From NCBI GenBank assembly GCA_050485385.1, contig JBJHBG010000014.1, positions 1-54,131 of the forward strand: a stretch of DNA of 54,131 nucleotides, given 5' to 3'. Within the stretch, counting starts at the first letter, position 1; every line of letters begins with the position of its first letter. This document shows, piece by piece, positions 33,555-43,393 of this stretch. Made by a program: the position numbers and the translations under genes. Origin of the DNA: RECO01 sp050485385 (GTDB lineage Bacteria > Pseudomonadota > Alphaproteobacteria > Geminicoccales > Geminicoccaceae). Under the pieces are notes generated by a model that searched no databases, had not been told where the DNA came from, and saw only the letters and a program-made list of their open reading frames with translations.

Positions 33555-34436
33555 ATGCCCGAGGGAGCGCCCGCAACGACGGCGCGGACCGAGGCCGAGC
33601 CGAGCGTGGCGGGCCTAAGCCGGGAGCCCTGGGACCGAGTGGCGCTCCGTCGCGACCTGGAGCCATTCGTCGAGGTCTACCGCGAGCGACCCTTCGCCAG
33701 GAACGAGAGCGGGATGCAGTTTCCGCACATGTTCGCAGTCTGGTCCCTGTGTCGGATGCTGCAGCCGCGGACCATCGTCGAGAGCGGGGTGTGGCGGGGT
33801 GCGGGCACCTGGCTTCTGCGCCGGGCCGCTCCGGACGCGCACATCGTCGCCATCGAACCGGTCGCGAGCGGGATTCGGCACCGCGAGCCGGGCGTGGCGT
33901 ACAGGACCGACGACTTCTCCGCCCTGGACTGGCGCGATGTCGACGTCGAGCACGCGTTCGTGTTGTTCGACGACCATCAGAACGCGCTCGAGCGGATCAA
34001 GCAGTGCCTATGGTTCGGCTTTCGGCACGTCGCGTTCGAGGACAACTATCCACCTGACGTCGGCGACTGCTACTCGCTGAAAAAAGTGCTGGCCGGTACC
34101 GGCTTCGCGCCCCCGCCGACGACGCAGCCGCGACCGAGACGACGCGATGCGCTCATGCAACGCTTCGGCTACGTGCGGCCGACGCAACCGGGGCCTGCGC
34201 CCGTTGCGCCGAACGAGGCGGACCGCTTCTTCTTGCGCCGGCATTTGGAGATCTATGCCGAGTTCCCACCGGTCGTCCGTTCCGAGCTGACGCGTTGGGG
34301 GGCGGCCTGGACCGACGATACCTACCCAACCCCGACGGCCTTGCTGTCCATGGCGGAGGCACGAGCGCTCGACCCGGTGATCGTCGAAGAGGCCACCGCC
34401 TACACTTGGCTGTGCTACGCTCGCTTGCGGGGGTGA
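33555..34436 (+). CDS. SAM-methyltransferase-like protein, uncharacterised
   Basis: 293 residues. RTIVESGVWRGAGTWLLRRAAPDAHIVAIEPV resembles motif I (E/DxGxxxGxxT) and the acidic loop of class I methyltransferases; VEHAFVLFDDHQNALERIKQC and FEDNYPPDVGDCYSLKKV resemble the cephalosporin-hydroxylase/rhamnosyl-O-methyltransferase-like group. The C-terminal third has no family I recognise. Coupled to the cupin gene. A sugar or small-molecule methyltransferase is a guess. Confidence 0.6.
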   Translation: MPEGAPATTARTEAEPSVAGLSREPWDRVALRRDLEPFVEVYRERPFARNESGMQFPHMFAVWSLCRMLQPRTIVESGVWRGAGTWLLRRAAPDAHIVAIEPVASGIRHREPGVAYRTDDFSALDWRDVDVEHAFVLFDDHQNALERIKQCLWFGFRHVAFEDNYPPDVGDCYSLKKVLAGTGFAPPPTTQPRPRRRDALMQRFGYVRPTQPGPAPVAPNEADRFFLRRHLEIYAEFPPVVRSELTRWGAAWTDDTYPTPTALLSMAEARALDPVIVEEATAYTWLCYARLRG

Positions 34437-34493
34437 GGATCGGACACTCGCGGCCACCAGGACGATCCCGGTGCTGCCGCCTTCCCCGCCACC

Positions 34494-35768
34494 CTAGACG
34501 ACGTCCACCCCGCACCATTCGGCGACGAACAGGGCGATGGTGAGCGTCGTCTTCTTCACGGAGTCGAGGTCCACACGCTCGTCGAAGCCGTGGATCCACT
34601 CGCCCCGGGGACCGAAGCAGAACGCGGGGATGCCGTAGTAGAGGCCGTAGAAGCGGGTATCGGTGAGGGCGGTCATGATGCGGTCGGGGACGGCGTTCAC
34701 CCCGTAGGCGGCAGCGGCAGCCCGGCCGAGCACCGCCTCGACGGCATCGTTTTCGAAGGTGAAGCCCTCGGCCTGAAAGCCGCTCCAGACGACCTCGGGC
34801 GGATGCTCCCGCAAGAAGGCGTGGGCGGCGGCGGCTTCGGCCACCGTGCGCTCGATCTCGGCCTTGGCGTCGTCGAGCGACCAGCCGGGCAGCACGGCGA
34901 TGCGGCAGTCGACCTCGCACCAGGCCGGCACCGAGGAGGCCCAGTCGCCGCCCTGGATGATGCCGGGGTTGAAGTTGAGCGGGTGATCCACGCCGTCGAA
35001 GTGGGGGGCCGTCTTCGCCCGCTCGTTCCAGGCGACCTCCAGGCCCTGCAGCGCCTGCAGGAGGTGGAAGGCGGCCATGATCGCGTTCGAGCCCTCGCCC
35101 GCATAGGCGACGTGGGTCGGCCGGCCGCGCACCTTCAGGCGGAACCAGAGCACGCCCACCTGCGACCGGTTGAGGGCGCCGGCTGTCGGCTCGGGGATGA
35201 AGCAGGCATCGGCCCGATAGCCGCGGGCGAGGGTGGCGAGCGCACCGAGGCCGGTGCTCTCCTCCTCGACGACCGACTGGACGTGGATGCGGCCCTTGGG
35301 CCGGAGCCCGACGGCCTCCAGCGCGTCGAGCGCGTAGATGGCGGCGATCAGCCCCGACTTCATGTCGCAGGCGCCGCGGCCGTACATGAAGCCGTCCTGC
35401 ACCACGGGCTCGAAGGGCGGGTGCGTCCACATGTCGAGCGGGCCGGCGGGTACCACGTCGATGTGGCCCTGGAGGATCAGCGACCGGCCGTCGCCCGTCC
35501 CCTGTCGCGTGCCGACGACGCTGCGCACGGCCCCGCTCAAGGTCTCCAGGGGTCCCCAGCCGGGCAGGTGCTTCAACTCGTCCGCCGGCACGGTCCAGTC
35601 GTCGACGGCGAAGCCGCGACGGCGCAGCTCGTCGGCCACGAGGTCCTGCGCCGGCCCCTCGGCGCCGCGCACGCTCGGCACGGCCACCAGCCGGCCGGTC
35701 GTTTCGATCTGCGCGGGAAAAGCCGCCTCGATCGCTGCCTCCAGCCGTGTTCGCGTCGCGTCGTCCAT
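34494..35768 (-). CDS. M20-family ArgE/DapE-type deacylase
   Basis: 424 residues from ATG at 35768 with GGAGAGG and GAGGGG upstream. Zinc-site motifs: LQGHIDVVPAG (His102, Asp104), YGRGACDMKSG (Asp135), the catalytic Glu in VVEEESTGLG, a lid/dimerisation domain, and the final TRFYGLYYGIPAFCFGP. Family members cleave N-acyl amino acids or related amides. Divergent from a seven-gene amidohydrolase/ABC operon across 86 bases, which suggests shared control and pathway. Confidence 0.88.
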   Translation of the reverse strand: MDDATRTRLEAAIEAAFPAQIETTGRLVAVPSVRGAEGPAQDLVADELRRRGFAVDDWTVPADELKHLPGWGPLETLSGAVRSVVGTRQGTGDGRSLILQGHIDVVPAGPLDMWTHPPFEPVVQDGFMYGRGACDMKSGLIAAIYALDALEAVGLRPKGRIHVQSVVEEESTGLGALATLARGYRADACFIPEPTAGALNRSQVGVLWFRLKVRGRPTHVAYAGEGSNAIMAAFHLLQALQGLEVAWNERAKTAPHFDGVDHPLNFNPGIIQGGDWASSVPAWCEVDCRIAVLPGWSLDDAKAEIERTVAEAAAAHAFLREHPPEVVWSGFQAEGFTFENDAVEAVLGRAAAAAYGVNAVPDRIMTALTDTRFYGLYYGIPAFCFGPRGEWIHGFDERVDLDSVKKTTLTIALFVAEWCGVDVV

Positions 35769-35854
35769 CGCCCCTCTCCGCTCCTGGCCTTGCCCTTGCA
35801 TAGGCGCCTGGGCTACGGCCGTCATCAAGGGGAAGGCGGTCACGGGAGACAGGC

Positions 35855-37474
35855 ATGGCGATCCGGGCGGACCTGGTGCTGCGAGGCGGCAAGATCTGGT
35901 GCGGGGCCGAGGACGGCGCCGTCGAGGCGCTCGCCGCGTTCGGCGGCCGGGTGCTGGCCACCGGCACCGATGCCGAGATCGCGCCGCTCGTCGGTCCGGG
36001 AACCCAGGTCGTCGACCTCGACGGCCGTTTCGCGACGCCGGGCCTCTACGACGTGCATCTGCACCTGTTGCCGCTCGGCCTCTACATGGCGCAGGTGGAC
36101 CTCCGCCCGCGCACGGTACCAACCCTGGAGGCGATGCTCGAAGCGCTCGCCAAGCGGGCGGCGGGCCAGCCCAAGGGCACGTGGGTGGTAGGCGTCGGCT
36201 ACGACCACGCCAAGCTCGACACGGGCCGCCACCCGACGCGAACGGAGTTGGACCGCGCGGTGCCCGACCATCCGGTCTACGTGGTGCGCACCTGCGGCCA
36301 CCTTGCGGTGTGCAACAGCCTCGCCCTGAAGCTCGCCGGTATCGAGGCCACGACGCCCTCGCCACCGGGCGGGCTGATCGAGGTCGTGGACGGCGAGCTG
36401 ACCGGGCTTTTGGCCGAGGATGGCCGCAACGCGGTGAAGGCGGTCCTGCCCAAGCCGAGCGAGGACGACCTGGTCGCCGCGATCGAGCGGGCCGGGCGCT
36501 ACTGCCTGTCGTTCGGCGTTACCAGCGTGATGGACGCGGCCGTCGGCATGCAGGCGGGCTTCGCTGAAATTCCGGCCTATTTCCGCGCCAAGCGGGAGGG
36601 CCGGCTGCCGGTGCGGGTCGACATGTGCCTACTCGGCGGCCCGCACGGCATCGCCGAGCGCTGCCACGAGACCGGGCTCCTCACCGGCACCGGCGACGCC
36701 GATCTCCGCGTCGGGCCGGTCAAGGTCTTTACCGACGGCAGCGCCGGCGGGCGCACGGCGGCGATGGTCGAGGACTACGTCGGCGGCGGCAAGGGCATCC
36801 TCATGCTGGAGGACGCGGCCGTCGACGACTTCGTCATGCGCTATCACGGCCAAGGCTACCAGATGGCGATCCACGCCATCGGCGATGCGGCCATCGAGCA
36901 GGTGCTCGACGCCTACGAGAAGGCGCTGAAGGCGAAGCCGGCCCCCGGCCGCCGCCACCGCATCGAGCATTGCGGCTTCAGTACGGCCGCACAGATCGAG
37001 CGCATGGTAAGGCTCGGCATCTACCCGGCGCCACAGCCCTCGTTCATGTACGAGTTCGGCGACCTCTACGTGGACGTTCTGGGCGAGGCGCGGGCAGCCG
37101 CCGCCTATCCGATGCGCACGTGGCTCGGCGCCGGGCTCCGCCCTTCGGCCAGCACCGACTGCCCGGTGACCGACGTGAACCCCTTTCCCAACCTCTACAC
37201 CATGGTGACGCGGCGGACGTACAAGGGCACAGTGCTGGGCGGGCAGGAGCGGCTGACCATGGCGGAGGCGCTCGATGCCTACACGGTCGCGAGCGCGTTC
37301 GTCGGACGCGCCGAGAACGAGAGGGGGCGGCTCGTGCCGGGCCAACTCGCCGACGTCGCGGTGTTCGACACGGACCTCTTGGAGGTCGAGCCCGAGGCCG
37401 TCCTCGACGCGCGCTGCGAGCTCACCGTCAAGGGCGGCGAGGTCGTGTTCGACCGCCGGGCCGCGGCGGGCTGA
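35855..37474 (+). CDS. Amidohydrolase_3 (YtcJ-like) family protein
   Basis: 539 residues. N-terminal beta-sandwich ADLVLRGGKIWC, the metal motif HLH in LYDVHLHLLPL (His68, His70), a conserved VKVFTDGSAGGRTA segment, MAIHAIGDAA (metal His), HRIEHCGF, and STDCPVTDVNPF. This subfamily hydrolyses exocyclic amide or formamide bonds; the substrate is unknown. No signal peptide is seen, so cytoplasmic. It is first in the operon and probably acts on the imported solute. Confidence 0.88.
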   Translation: MAIRADLVLRGGKIWCGAEDGAVEALAAFGGRVLATGTDAEIAPLVGPGTQVVDLDGRFATPGLYDVHLHLLPLGLYMAQVDLRPRTVPTLEAMLEALAKRAAGQPKGTWVVGVGYDHAKLDTGRHPTRTELDRAVPDHPVYVVRTCGHLAVCNSLALKLAGIEATTPSPPGGLIEVVDGELTGLLAEDGRNAVKAVLPKPSEDDLVAAIERAGRYCLSFGVTSVMDAAVGMQAGFAEIPAYFRAKREGRLPVRVDMCLLGGPHGIAERCHETGLLTGTGDADLRVGPVKVFTDGSAGGRTAAMVEDYVGGGKGILMLEDAAVDDFVMRYHGQGYQMAIHAIGDAAIEQVLDAYEKALKAKPAPGRRHRIEHCGFSTAAQIERMVRLGIYPAPQPSFMYEFGDLYVDVLGEARAAAAYPMRTWLGAGLRPSASTDCPVTDVNPFPNLYTMVTRRTYKGTVLGGQERLTMAEALDAYTVASAFVGRAENERGRLVPGQLADVAVFDTDLLEVEPEAVLDARCELTVKGGEVVFDRRAAAG

Positions 37475-37480
37475 TCGGCG

Positions 37481-38422
37481 GTGCTCCAGCACGTCACCTA
37501 CCGCCTCCTCCTGTCCATCCCGGTGCTGTTCGGCGTGCTGTTGCTGGGCTTCATGCTGTTGCAGCTCGTGCCCGGCGATCCGGCGCGGGTGCTCGCCGGG
37601 CCGATGGCGCCGCCCGACGTGGTCGAGGCGATTCGCCGGGACATGGGGCTCGATCAGCCCCTGTTGGTGCAGTTCTTCCTCTATCTCGGCCGCGTGCTGG
37701 AGGGCGACCTCGGCCGCTCGATGATCTCGAACCTGCCGGTGATCGAGGAACTCGGCCGCACCATCGGCCCCACCGTCGAGCTGATGGTCGCCTGCCTGAT
37801 CTGGTCGATCCCGCTCGGCATCGCGCTCGGCACCATTGCCGCCGTCAACCAGGGCCGCCTGTTGGATCAGGCGGTGATGGCGTTCTCGGTCGCCGGCGTC
37901 TCCATGCCGATCTTCTTCATCGCCCTGCTGTTGATGCAGTATCTGGGATTCTACTGGCAGCTTCTGCCCTTCGTCGGCCGCGGCGGCCCCTTGTGGACGG
38001 TGGACGGCCTGCGCCACATCGCCCTGCCGGCGCTCTCCCTGGGGCTGATCTTCATCGGCCCGGTGGCGCGCATGACCCGCACTGCGGTGCTGGACACGCT
38101 CCGGGCCGACCACGTCCGCACCGCCCGCGCCAAGGGGCTGAAGGAGAACGTGGTCGTGCTGCGCCACGCGCTGAGGAACGCGCTGATCCCGGTGCTGACG
38201 CTGATCGGCCTTCAGGCCGGCTATCTGCTCGGCGGCGCGGTCGTGACCGAGACGATCTTCTCCTGGCCGGGCGTTGGGCGCCTCGCCGTCGGTGCCATCC
38301 TCGCCTCCGACTTCCCGCTCGCCCAGGGCACGATCCTGGTGCTGGCACTCGGGTTCATCGTCATCAACCTGATCGTCGACCTGCTCTATGCGGCCCTCGA
38401 TCCGCGCGTGAAGACCGGCTGA
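37481..38422 (+). CDS. Opp/Dpp-type ABC transporter permease (DppB-like)
   Basis: 313 residues from GTG at 37481, six membrane segments. The N-terminal LLSIPVLFGVLLLGFMLLQLVPGDP is the DppB signature. The EAA loop (RTARAKGLKENVVVLRHALRNALIPVLT) docks to the ATPase. The end LLYAALDPRVK is typical. Imports peptides or similar solutes with the neighbouring subunits; six bases after the amidohydrolase. Confidence 0.94.
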   Translation: MLQHVTYRLLLSIPVLFGVLLLGFMLLQLVPGDPARVLAGPMAPPDVVEAIRRDMGLDQPLLVQFFLYLGRVLEGDLGRSMISNLPVIEELGRTIGPTVELMVACLIWSIPLGIALGTIAAVNQGRLLDQAVMAFSVAGVSMPIFFIALLLMQYLGFYWQLLPFVGRGGPLWTVDGLRHIALPALSLGLIFIGPVARMTRTAVLDTLRADHVRTARAKGLKENVVVLRHALRNALIPVLTLIGLQAGYLLGGAVVTETIFSWPGVGRLAVGAILASDFPLAQGTILVLALGFIVINLIVDLLYAALDPRVKTG

Positions 38423-39294
38423 TGGCCGTCGTCGCCGAGGCCCTGCCCCGCCGCCGCTCCGTCGTCAGGCGCCTGCTTCGAGGGCGCGGGACGATCGTCG
38501 CCTTCGCCGTCCTCGCCACCGTCGTCATCGCCGCGATCCTCGCCCCCTGGATCGCCCCCTACCAGCCCTACGCCACCGCCGGCCGGCCGATGCTGCCGCC
38601 GGTCTGGATCGAGGGCGGCGACGTGCGCTTCTGGTTCGGCACCGACGGCCAGGGCCGCGACATCTTCACCCGCATTCTGCACGGCTCACGGCTGACGCTC
38701 CTCATGGGCCTCGTCTCGGTCGCCATCGGCGGCTTCATCGGCATGACGCTGGGCCTGCTCTCTGCCTTCTTTCGTAAGGCCGATCCCTACCTCATGCGCC
38801 TCGTCGACGTGCTCCTCTCCTTCCCGGCGATCCTCTTGGGTCTGGCGGTCGCCGCCATCTTCGGACCCGGCTTGACGGCGATCGTCGTCGCGCTCTCCAT
38901 CGCCACCATCCCGGACGTCGCCCGCGTCACCCGCGGTGCGGCCGTCGTCGTGATGGGCCAGGACTACATGGAGAGCGGTCGTGCCGTCGGTCTGCCGAAC
39001 AGCACGCTGATCGTCCGCTATCTGGCGCTCAACTGCATCTCGACCGTGTTCGTGTTCCTCACCCTGCGCTTCGGTCAGGTCATCCTGATCGGGGCCGCCT
39101 TGAGCTTTCTCGGCCTCGGCGCCCGGCCGCCCACGGCGGAACTCGGCATGATGGCCGCCCAAGGCCGCGACTTCCTGTTCCTCGCGCCGCACATCGCGAC
39201 GGTGCCGAGCCTGGCGATCTTCGTCATCGTGCTCTGCGCCAACATCGTCGGCGACGCGCTCCGCGACGTTCTCGATCCCCGGCTCAGAAGTTGA
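38422..39294 (+). CDS. Opp/Dpp-type ABC transporter permease (DppC-like)
   Basis: 290 residues. The ATG overlaps the previous stop as TGATG. The start of the transport domain is FGTDGQGRDIFTRILHGSRLTLLMGL, a DppC hallmark, with an EAA loop at SGRAVGLPNSTLIVRYLALN and the ending VGDALRDVLDPRLR. Pairs with the DppB-like permease to form the channel. Confidence 0.94.
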   Translation: MAVVAEALPRRRSVVRRLLRGRGTIVAFAVLATVVIAAILAPWIAPYQPYATAGRPMLPPVWIEGGDVRFWFGTDGQGRDIFTRILHGSRLTLLMGLVSVAIGGFIGMTLGLLSAFFRKADPYLMRLVDVLLSFPAILLGLAVAAIFGPGLTAIVVALSIATIPDVARVTRGAAVVVMGQDYMESGRAVGLPNSTLIVRYLALNCISTVFVFLTLRFGQVILIGAALSFLGLGARPPTAELGMMAAQGRDFLFLAPHIATVPSLAIFVIVLCANIVGDALRDVLDPRLRS

Positions 39295-39310
39295 CCAGAG
39301 GAGGGTACGC

Positions 39311-40903
39311 ATGCCCGTCGTGACCAAGAAGGGGGCCAGGCTCACCGCCATCGGCCTCGCTGCGATGCTGGCGGCAGGAGCCGCCAGCGCCCAGACCATC
39401 ACCGTCGTGCGCGAGGTGGACGCCGAGCGCTACGATCCGCACCGCAGCACCGCGCGCGGTGCCTCCGAGGTGCTGTTCATGCTCGCCGACACGCTGGTGA
39501 GCCTCGACTACGACATGCAGACCATCCAGCCGGGGCTTGCCCACAGCTGGGAGGTGTCCGACGACGGTCTCGTCTACACCTTTCATCTCCGGGACGGCGT
39601 GACCTTCTGCGACGGCAAGCCGATGACGGCCGACGACGTCGTCTTTTCGCTCACCCGCTGGGTCGACCCCGAGACCCGCTCGCCCGTCAGCTGGCGCGCC
39701 GGCGACGTGGTCGACGTCCGTGCCGTCGACGACCTCACGGTCGAATACGAGCTGGCCGCCCCGTTCAGCGAGTTGCTCTACCAGCTGACGCAAAGCTTCG
39801 CCGTGGTGATCGACCGGGAGAACGTCGAGGAGCTGGGCGAGGACTTCGGCGTGCGCGGCCTGAACGGCACCGGCCCGTTCTGCTGGGGCGGCTGGACGCC
39901 GCGCGACGAGTTCGTCCTGATCCGCAACGACGCCTACACCTGGGGTCCGCCGATCTACGAGAACACGGGCCCGGCGCACGTCGAGCGCATCGTCTGGCGC
40001 ATCGTGCCGGAGGAAAACACCCGCATGGCCGCCGTCGCCACCGGCCAGTCCGAGGTGACGCAGTACGTGCCCTACAACTCGCTCGCCATGCTCCGCAACA
40101 CGCCGACGGTCGACGTCCACCAGTCGGACGCTGCCTTCTGGACCTATTTCATCGGCTTCAAGATCGACAAGGACATCGTCGACGACCCGGCGGTGCGCAA
40201 GGCGATGGTGATGGCGGTCGACCAGGAGGCGATCGTCGAGGACATCTACTTCGGCGAGGTCGAGCCGGCCTATTCCTACATCAGCACCGCCGCCCTCGAC
40301 TGGGACCCGACCCTCACCGACGACCTGATCCGCACCGACCGCGAGGAGGCCAACCGCATCCTCGACGAGGCCGGCTGGGTGATGGGTTCGGACGGCATCC
40401 GCTCCAAGGACGGCGTGCGGCTTTCGCCCCTCGCCTACGGCTTTACCGGCTCGACGTGGTCGAAGCTGATGGAGGCGGTCCAGGCCGACGTGCGCGAGAT
40501 CGGCGTCGATCTCCAGGTGCAGCAGTTCGACGCGACGGTCGCCTGGGGGCGGCTCGCCACCCAAGAGTTCGACCTGTTCGGCATGAGCTTTCCCTACATC
40601 TCCGCCGGTGACGCGCTGAACCTCTACTTCCGCTCGGAGAACATGCCGACGCCGAACCGGATGAACTGGAACGACCCGCACACCGACGAGCTGCTCGATC
40701 GCGGCAAGACCGCGGTCGAGGACGAGGTGCGGGCGGCCGCCTACGCCGAGGTCCTGCGGCAGGTGCACGAGGCGGCGGTGTGGATCCCGCTCTACCACGA
40801 GCCGATGACCCTCGCGCAGTCGACCCGGCTCGCTCCGGTCGAGCCGCACAACATCTACGGCTGCGGCCTCTACAAGGGCCTCGACCTGCGTTTCGTCAAC
40901 TGA
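39311..40903 (+). CDS. ABC transporter substrate-binding protein (SBP_bac_5)
   Basis: 530 residues. Signal peptide (about 1-27, ending ASAQT), then YDPHRSTARGASEVLF, IQPGLAHSWEVSDDGLVYTFHLRDGVTFCDGKPMTADDVVFSL, a family-5 signature. It binds the solute in the periplasm; peptides, opines or other amides are possible. The ribosome site GAGGAGGG lies 7 bases upstream of the ATG. Placed between permeases and the second amidohydrolase. Confidence 0.93.
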   Translation: MPVVTKKGARLTAIGLAAMLAAGAASAQTITVVREVDAERYDPHRSTARGASEVLFMLADTLVSLDYDMQTIQPGLAHSWEVSDDGLVYTFHLRDGVTFCDGKPMTADDVVFSLTRWVDPETRSPVSWRAGDVVDVRAVDDLTVEYELAAPFSELLYQLTQSFAVVIDRENVEELGEDFGVRGLNGTGPFCWGGWTPRDEFVLIRNDAYTWGPPIYENTGPAHVERIVWRIVPEENTRMAAVATGQSEVTQYVPYNSLAMLRNTPTVDVHQSDAAFWTYFIGFKIDKDIVDDPAVRKAMVMAVDQEAIVEDIYFGEVEPAYSYISTAALDWDPTLTDDLIRTDREEANRILDEAGWVMGSDGIRSKDGVRLSPLAYGFTGSTWSKLMEAVQADVREIGVDLQVQQFDATVAWGRLATQEFDLFGMSFPYISAGDALNLYFRSENMPTPNRMNWNDPHTDELLDRGKTAVEDEVRAAAYAEVLRQVHEAAVWIPLYHEPMTLAQSTRLAPVEPHNIYGCGLYKGLDLRFVN

Positions 40904-40950
40904 ACGAACCGGGGCCGCGGCTGCGGTCGCGGCCCCGCGAGGAGTCCTCC

Positions 40951-42390
40951 TTGACCACCACGCTGATCCGCAACGCCGCTTGGGTGGCGGCCTACGACGC
41001 GGCCGCCAAGCGCCACGTCTACCTCCAGGACGTGGACGTCGCCTTCACCGGCGACCGCATCGTCCACGTCGGCCCGAGCTTCGGGGGCACGGCCGACCGC
41101 GTCGTCGACGGCAAGGGCAGGTTCGTCATGCCCGGCCTCGTCAACATCCATAGTCATCCGCTCTCGGAGCCCATGAACAAGGGCTTTCTGGACGAGTTGG
41201 GCTCGCCCGCCCTCTACATGAGTTCGCTGTTCGAGTTCATGCCGATCCATCGCCCCGACGGCCCCGGCATGGTCGCCTGCGCGAAGATGGCGCTGGCCGA
41301 ACTCTTGATGAGCGGCGTCACCACCCTGGTCGACCTCTCGGTCGGCTACGAGGGCTGGTTCGAGACGCTCGAGGCGAGCGGCATACGTCCCATCGTGGCG
41401 CCGATGTACCGCTCGGCCCGCTGGTTCACCAAGAACGGCCACGTCGTCGAGTACGAATGGGACGAGCCGGCCGGCCGCAGGGCGATGGATGCCGCGCTGA
41501 AGCTGGTCGACCAGGCGCTGGCCCATCCCTCCGGCCGCTTCGGCGCCATGGTCGCCCCCTCGCAGATCGACACCTGCACGCCCGAGTTGATCCGAGACAG
41601 CCTCGCCGCCGCCCAGGAGCGCGGTCTGGCGATGCAGATCCACGCCGCGCAGAGCATCGTCGAGTTCCACGAGATCACCCGCCGTCACGGGCTGACCCCG
41701 GTGCAGTGGCTCGACAGCCTCGGCGTGCTCGGGCCGGACAGCGTCATCGGCCACGGCATCTTCCTCGACCATCACCCGCGCGTGGCGTGGCCGCGCACGG
41801 GCGACCTCGCCCGGCTGGTGGAGACCGGCACGGCGGTGGCGCATTGTCCGACGGTGTTCCAACGGCGCGGCATCACGCTGCGGACGGCCGGGCGCTACGT
41901 GCGCGAGGGCGTGCGCCTCGGCGTCGGCACCGACACCTACCCGCACAACATGCTGGAGGAGCTGCGCCAGGTGCTGATCATGTCGCGCGTGGTGTCGGAG
42001 GACGTCAACGACATCACGACCACCGACGCCTTCACGGCCGCCACGCTCGGCGGTGCGGACATTTTGAAGCGCGACGACATCGGCCGGCTGGCGGTGGGCG
42101 CCAAGGCGGATCTGGTGGTGGTCGATGCGACCGCCCCCTCGATGCAGCCGCTGCGCGATCCGTTGAAGAGCCTGATCTACGTCGCCGCCGAGCGGGCGGT
42201 GCAAGAGGTCTACGTCGACGGCGTGCAGGTGGTGGCGGAGGGCAAGTGCCTCACCGTCGACTACGCGGAGGCCGCCATGGCGGTGACCGAAGCGCAGATC
42301 CGCGCCGAGGCCGAGGTGCGCCAGTTGGATTGGGCCAGCCGCGACCACTGGACCATCGCCCCCCCGGTCCTCCCCTTCGCCGGCCGCTGA
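40951..42390 (+). CDS. Amidohydrolase of the cytosine-deaminase/chlorohydrolase type
   Basis: 479 residues from TTG at 40951, with GAGGAG 6 bases upstream. Metal motif NIHSHPLSEPMNKGF (His67, His69), then MQIHAAQSIVEFHEI (His), VIGHGIFLDHHP, VAHCPTVFQRRGI and the Asp in VGTDTYPHNMLEEL. The pattern fits the SsnA/TrzA/AtzA branch, which deaminates or dechlorinates ring-type substrates. Second hydrolase in the operon. Confidence 0.88.
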   Translation: MTTTLIRNAAWVAAYDAAAKRHVYLQDVDVAFTGDRIVHVGPSFGGTADRVVDGKGRFVMPGLVNIHSHPLSEPMNKGFLDELGSPALYMSSLFEFMPIHRPDGPGMVACAKMALAELLMSGVTTLVDLSVGYEGWFETLEASGIRPIVAPMYRSARWFTKNGHVVEYEWDEPAGRRAMDAALKLVDQALAHPSGRFGAMVAPSQIDTCTPELIRDSLAAAQERGLAMQIHAAQSIVEFHEITRRHGLTPVQWLDSLGVLGPDSVIGHGIFLDHHPRVAWPRTGDLARLVETGTAVAHCPTVFQRRGITLRTAGRYVREGVRLGVGTDTYPHNMLEELRQVLIMSRVVSEDVNDITTTDAFTAATLGGADILKRDDIGRLAVGAKADLVVVDATAPSMQPLRDPLKSLIYVAAERAVQEVYVDGVQVVAEGKCLTVDYAEAAMAVTEAQIRAEAEVRQLDWASRDHWTIAPPVLPFAGR

Positions 42391-42391
42391 G

Positions 42392-43393
42392 ATGACCGAC
42401 GACGCGCCGCTCCTGGAGGTCAAGGACCTCAAGACCTGGTTCCAGACCGACAGCGGGCTCTACAAGGCGGTCGATGGGGTCAGCTTCGAAGTGCATCGGG
42501 GCCGCACCCTCGGCATCGTCGGCGAGAGCGGCTGCGGCAAGAGCGTGACCTCGCTGTCGATCATGGGGCTGGTGCCGGAGCCGCCCGGCATCCGGGCCGG
42601 CGGCGAGATCCTGTTCGAGGGCCAGGACCTCGCCAAGCTGTCCCCCGACGCCATGCGGCGGCTGCGGGGCGACCGGCTGGCCATGATCTTCCAGGAGCCG
42701 ATGACCTCGCTCAACCCGGTCTATCGGGTGGGCGACCAGATCGTCGAGGGGCTGGTCCGCAACGGCCTGATGGCGAAGACTGCCGCTCGCCAGCACGCGA
42801 TCGAGCTGTTGCGACTGGTCCGCATCCCGTCGCCCGAGAGCCGGATCGACGCCTTCCCGCACGAGCTTTCGGGTGGCATGCGCCAGCGGGTGATGATCGC
42901 GATGGCGCTGGCGGGCGATCCCGAGGTGCTGATCGCCGACGAGCCGACGACCGCCCTCGACGTCACCATCCAGGCGCAGATCCTGGAGCTGATGGCCGAT
43001 TTGCAGCGTCGGCTCGGCACCGCGATCATCCTCATCACCCACGATCTCGGCGTGGTCGCCGAGATGGCCCACGAGGTGGTGGTGATGTACGCGGGCAAGG
43101 TGGTGGAGCGGGCGCCGGTCGACGCGCTGTTCGACGACGCCCAACACCCCTACACCCTCGGCCTGCTCGCCGCGGTGCCGCGGCTCGACGACGACAAGGA
43201 GCGCCTCGCCGCCATCGAGGGGGCGGTGCCGCACCCGGCGGCCGAGATCCGGGGCTGCCGCTTCGCCGAGCGCTGCGTCCTCGCCGTCGACCGCTGCCGC
43301 GTCGAAGAGCCACCCTTGCGGACGCTCGCCCCCGGCCACGAGGTCGCCTGTTGGCGTGCGCCCCTGGAGCAGCACGCGAGCCGCGCCGCATGA
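42392..43393 (+). CDS. Opp/Dpp-type ABC transporter ATP-binding protein (DppD-like)
   Basis: 333 residues. Walker A GESGCGKS (44-51), signature LSGGMRQ (about 159), Walker B LIADEPTTALDV, H-loop LITHDLGVVAE, and the C-terminal oligopeptide/dipeptide extension with Cys residues (RFAERCVLAVDRCR). Energises import. The next start overlaps its stop (ATGA). Confidence 0.95.
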   Translation: MTDDAPLLEVKDLKTWFQTDSGLYKAVDGVSFEVHRGRTLGIVGESGCGKSVTSLSIMGLVPEPPGIRAGGEILFEGQDLAKLSPDAMRRLRGDRLAMIFQEPMTSLNPVYRVGDQIVEGLVRNGLMAKTAARQHAIELLRLVRIPSPESRIDAFPHELSGGMRQRVMIAMALAGDPEVLIADEPTTALDVTIQAQILELMADLQRRLGTAIILITHDLGVVAEMAHEVVVMYAGKVVERAPVDALFDDAQHPYTLGLLAAVPRLDDDKERLAAIEGAVPHPAAEIRGCRFAERCVLAVDRCRVEEPPLRTLAPGHEVACWRAPLEQHASRAA

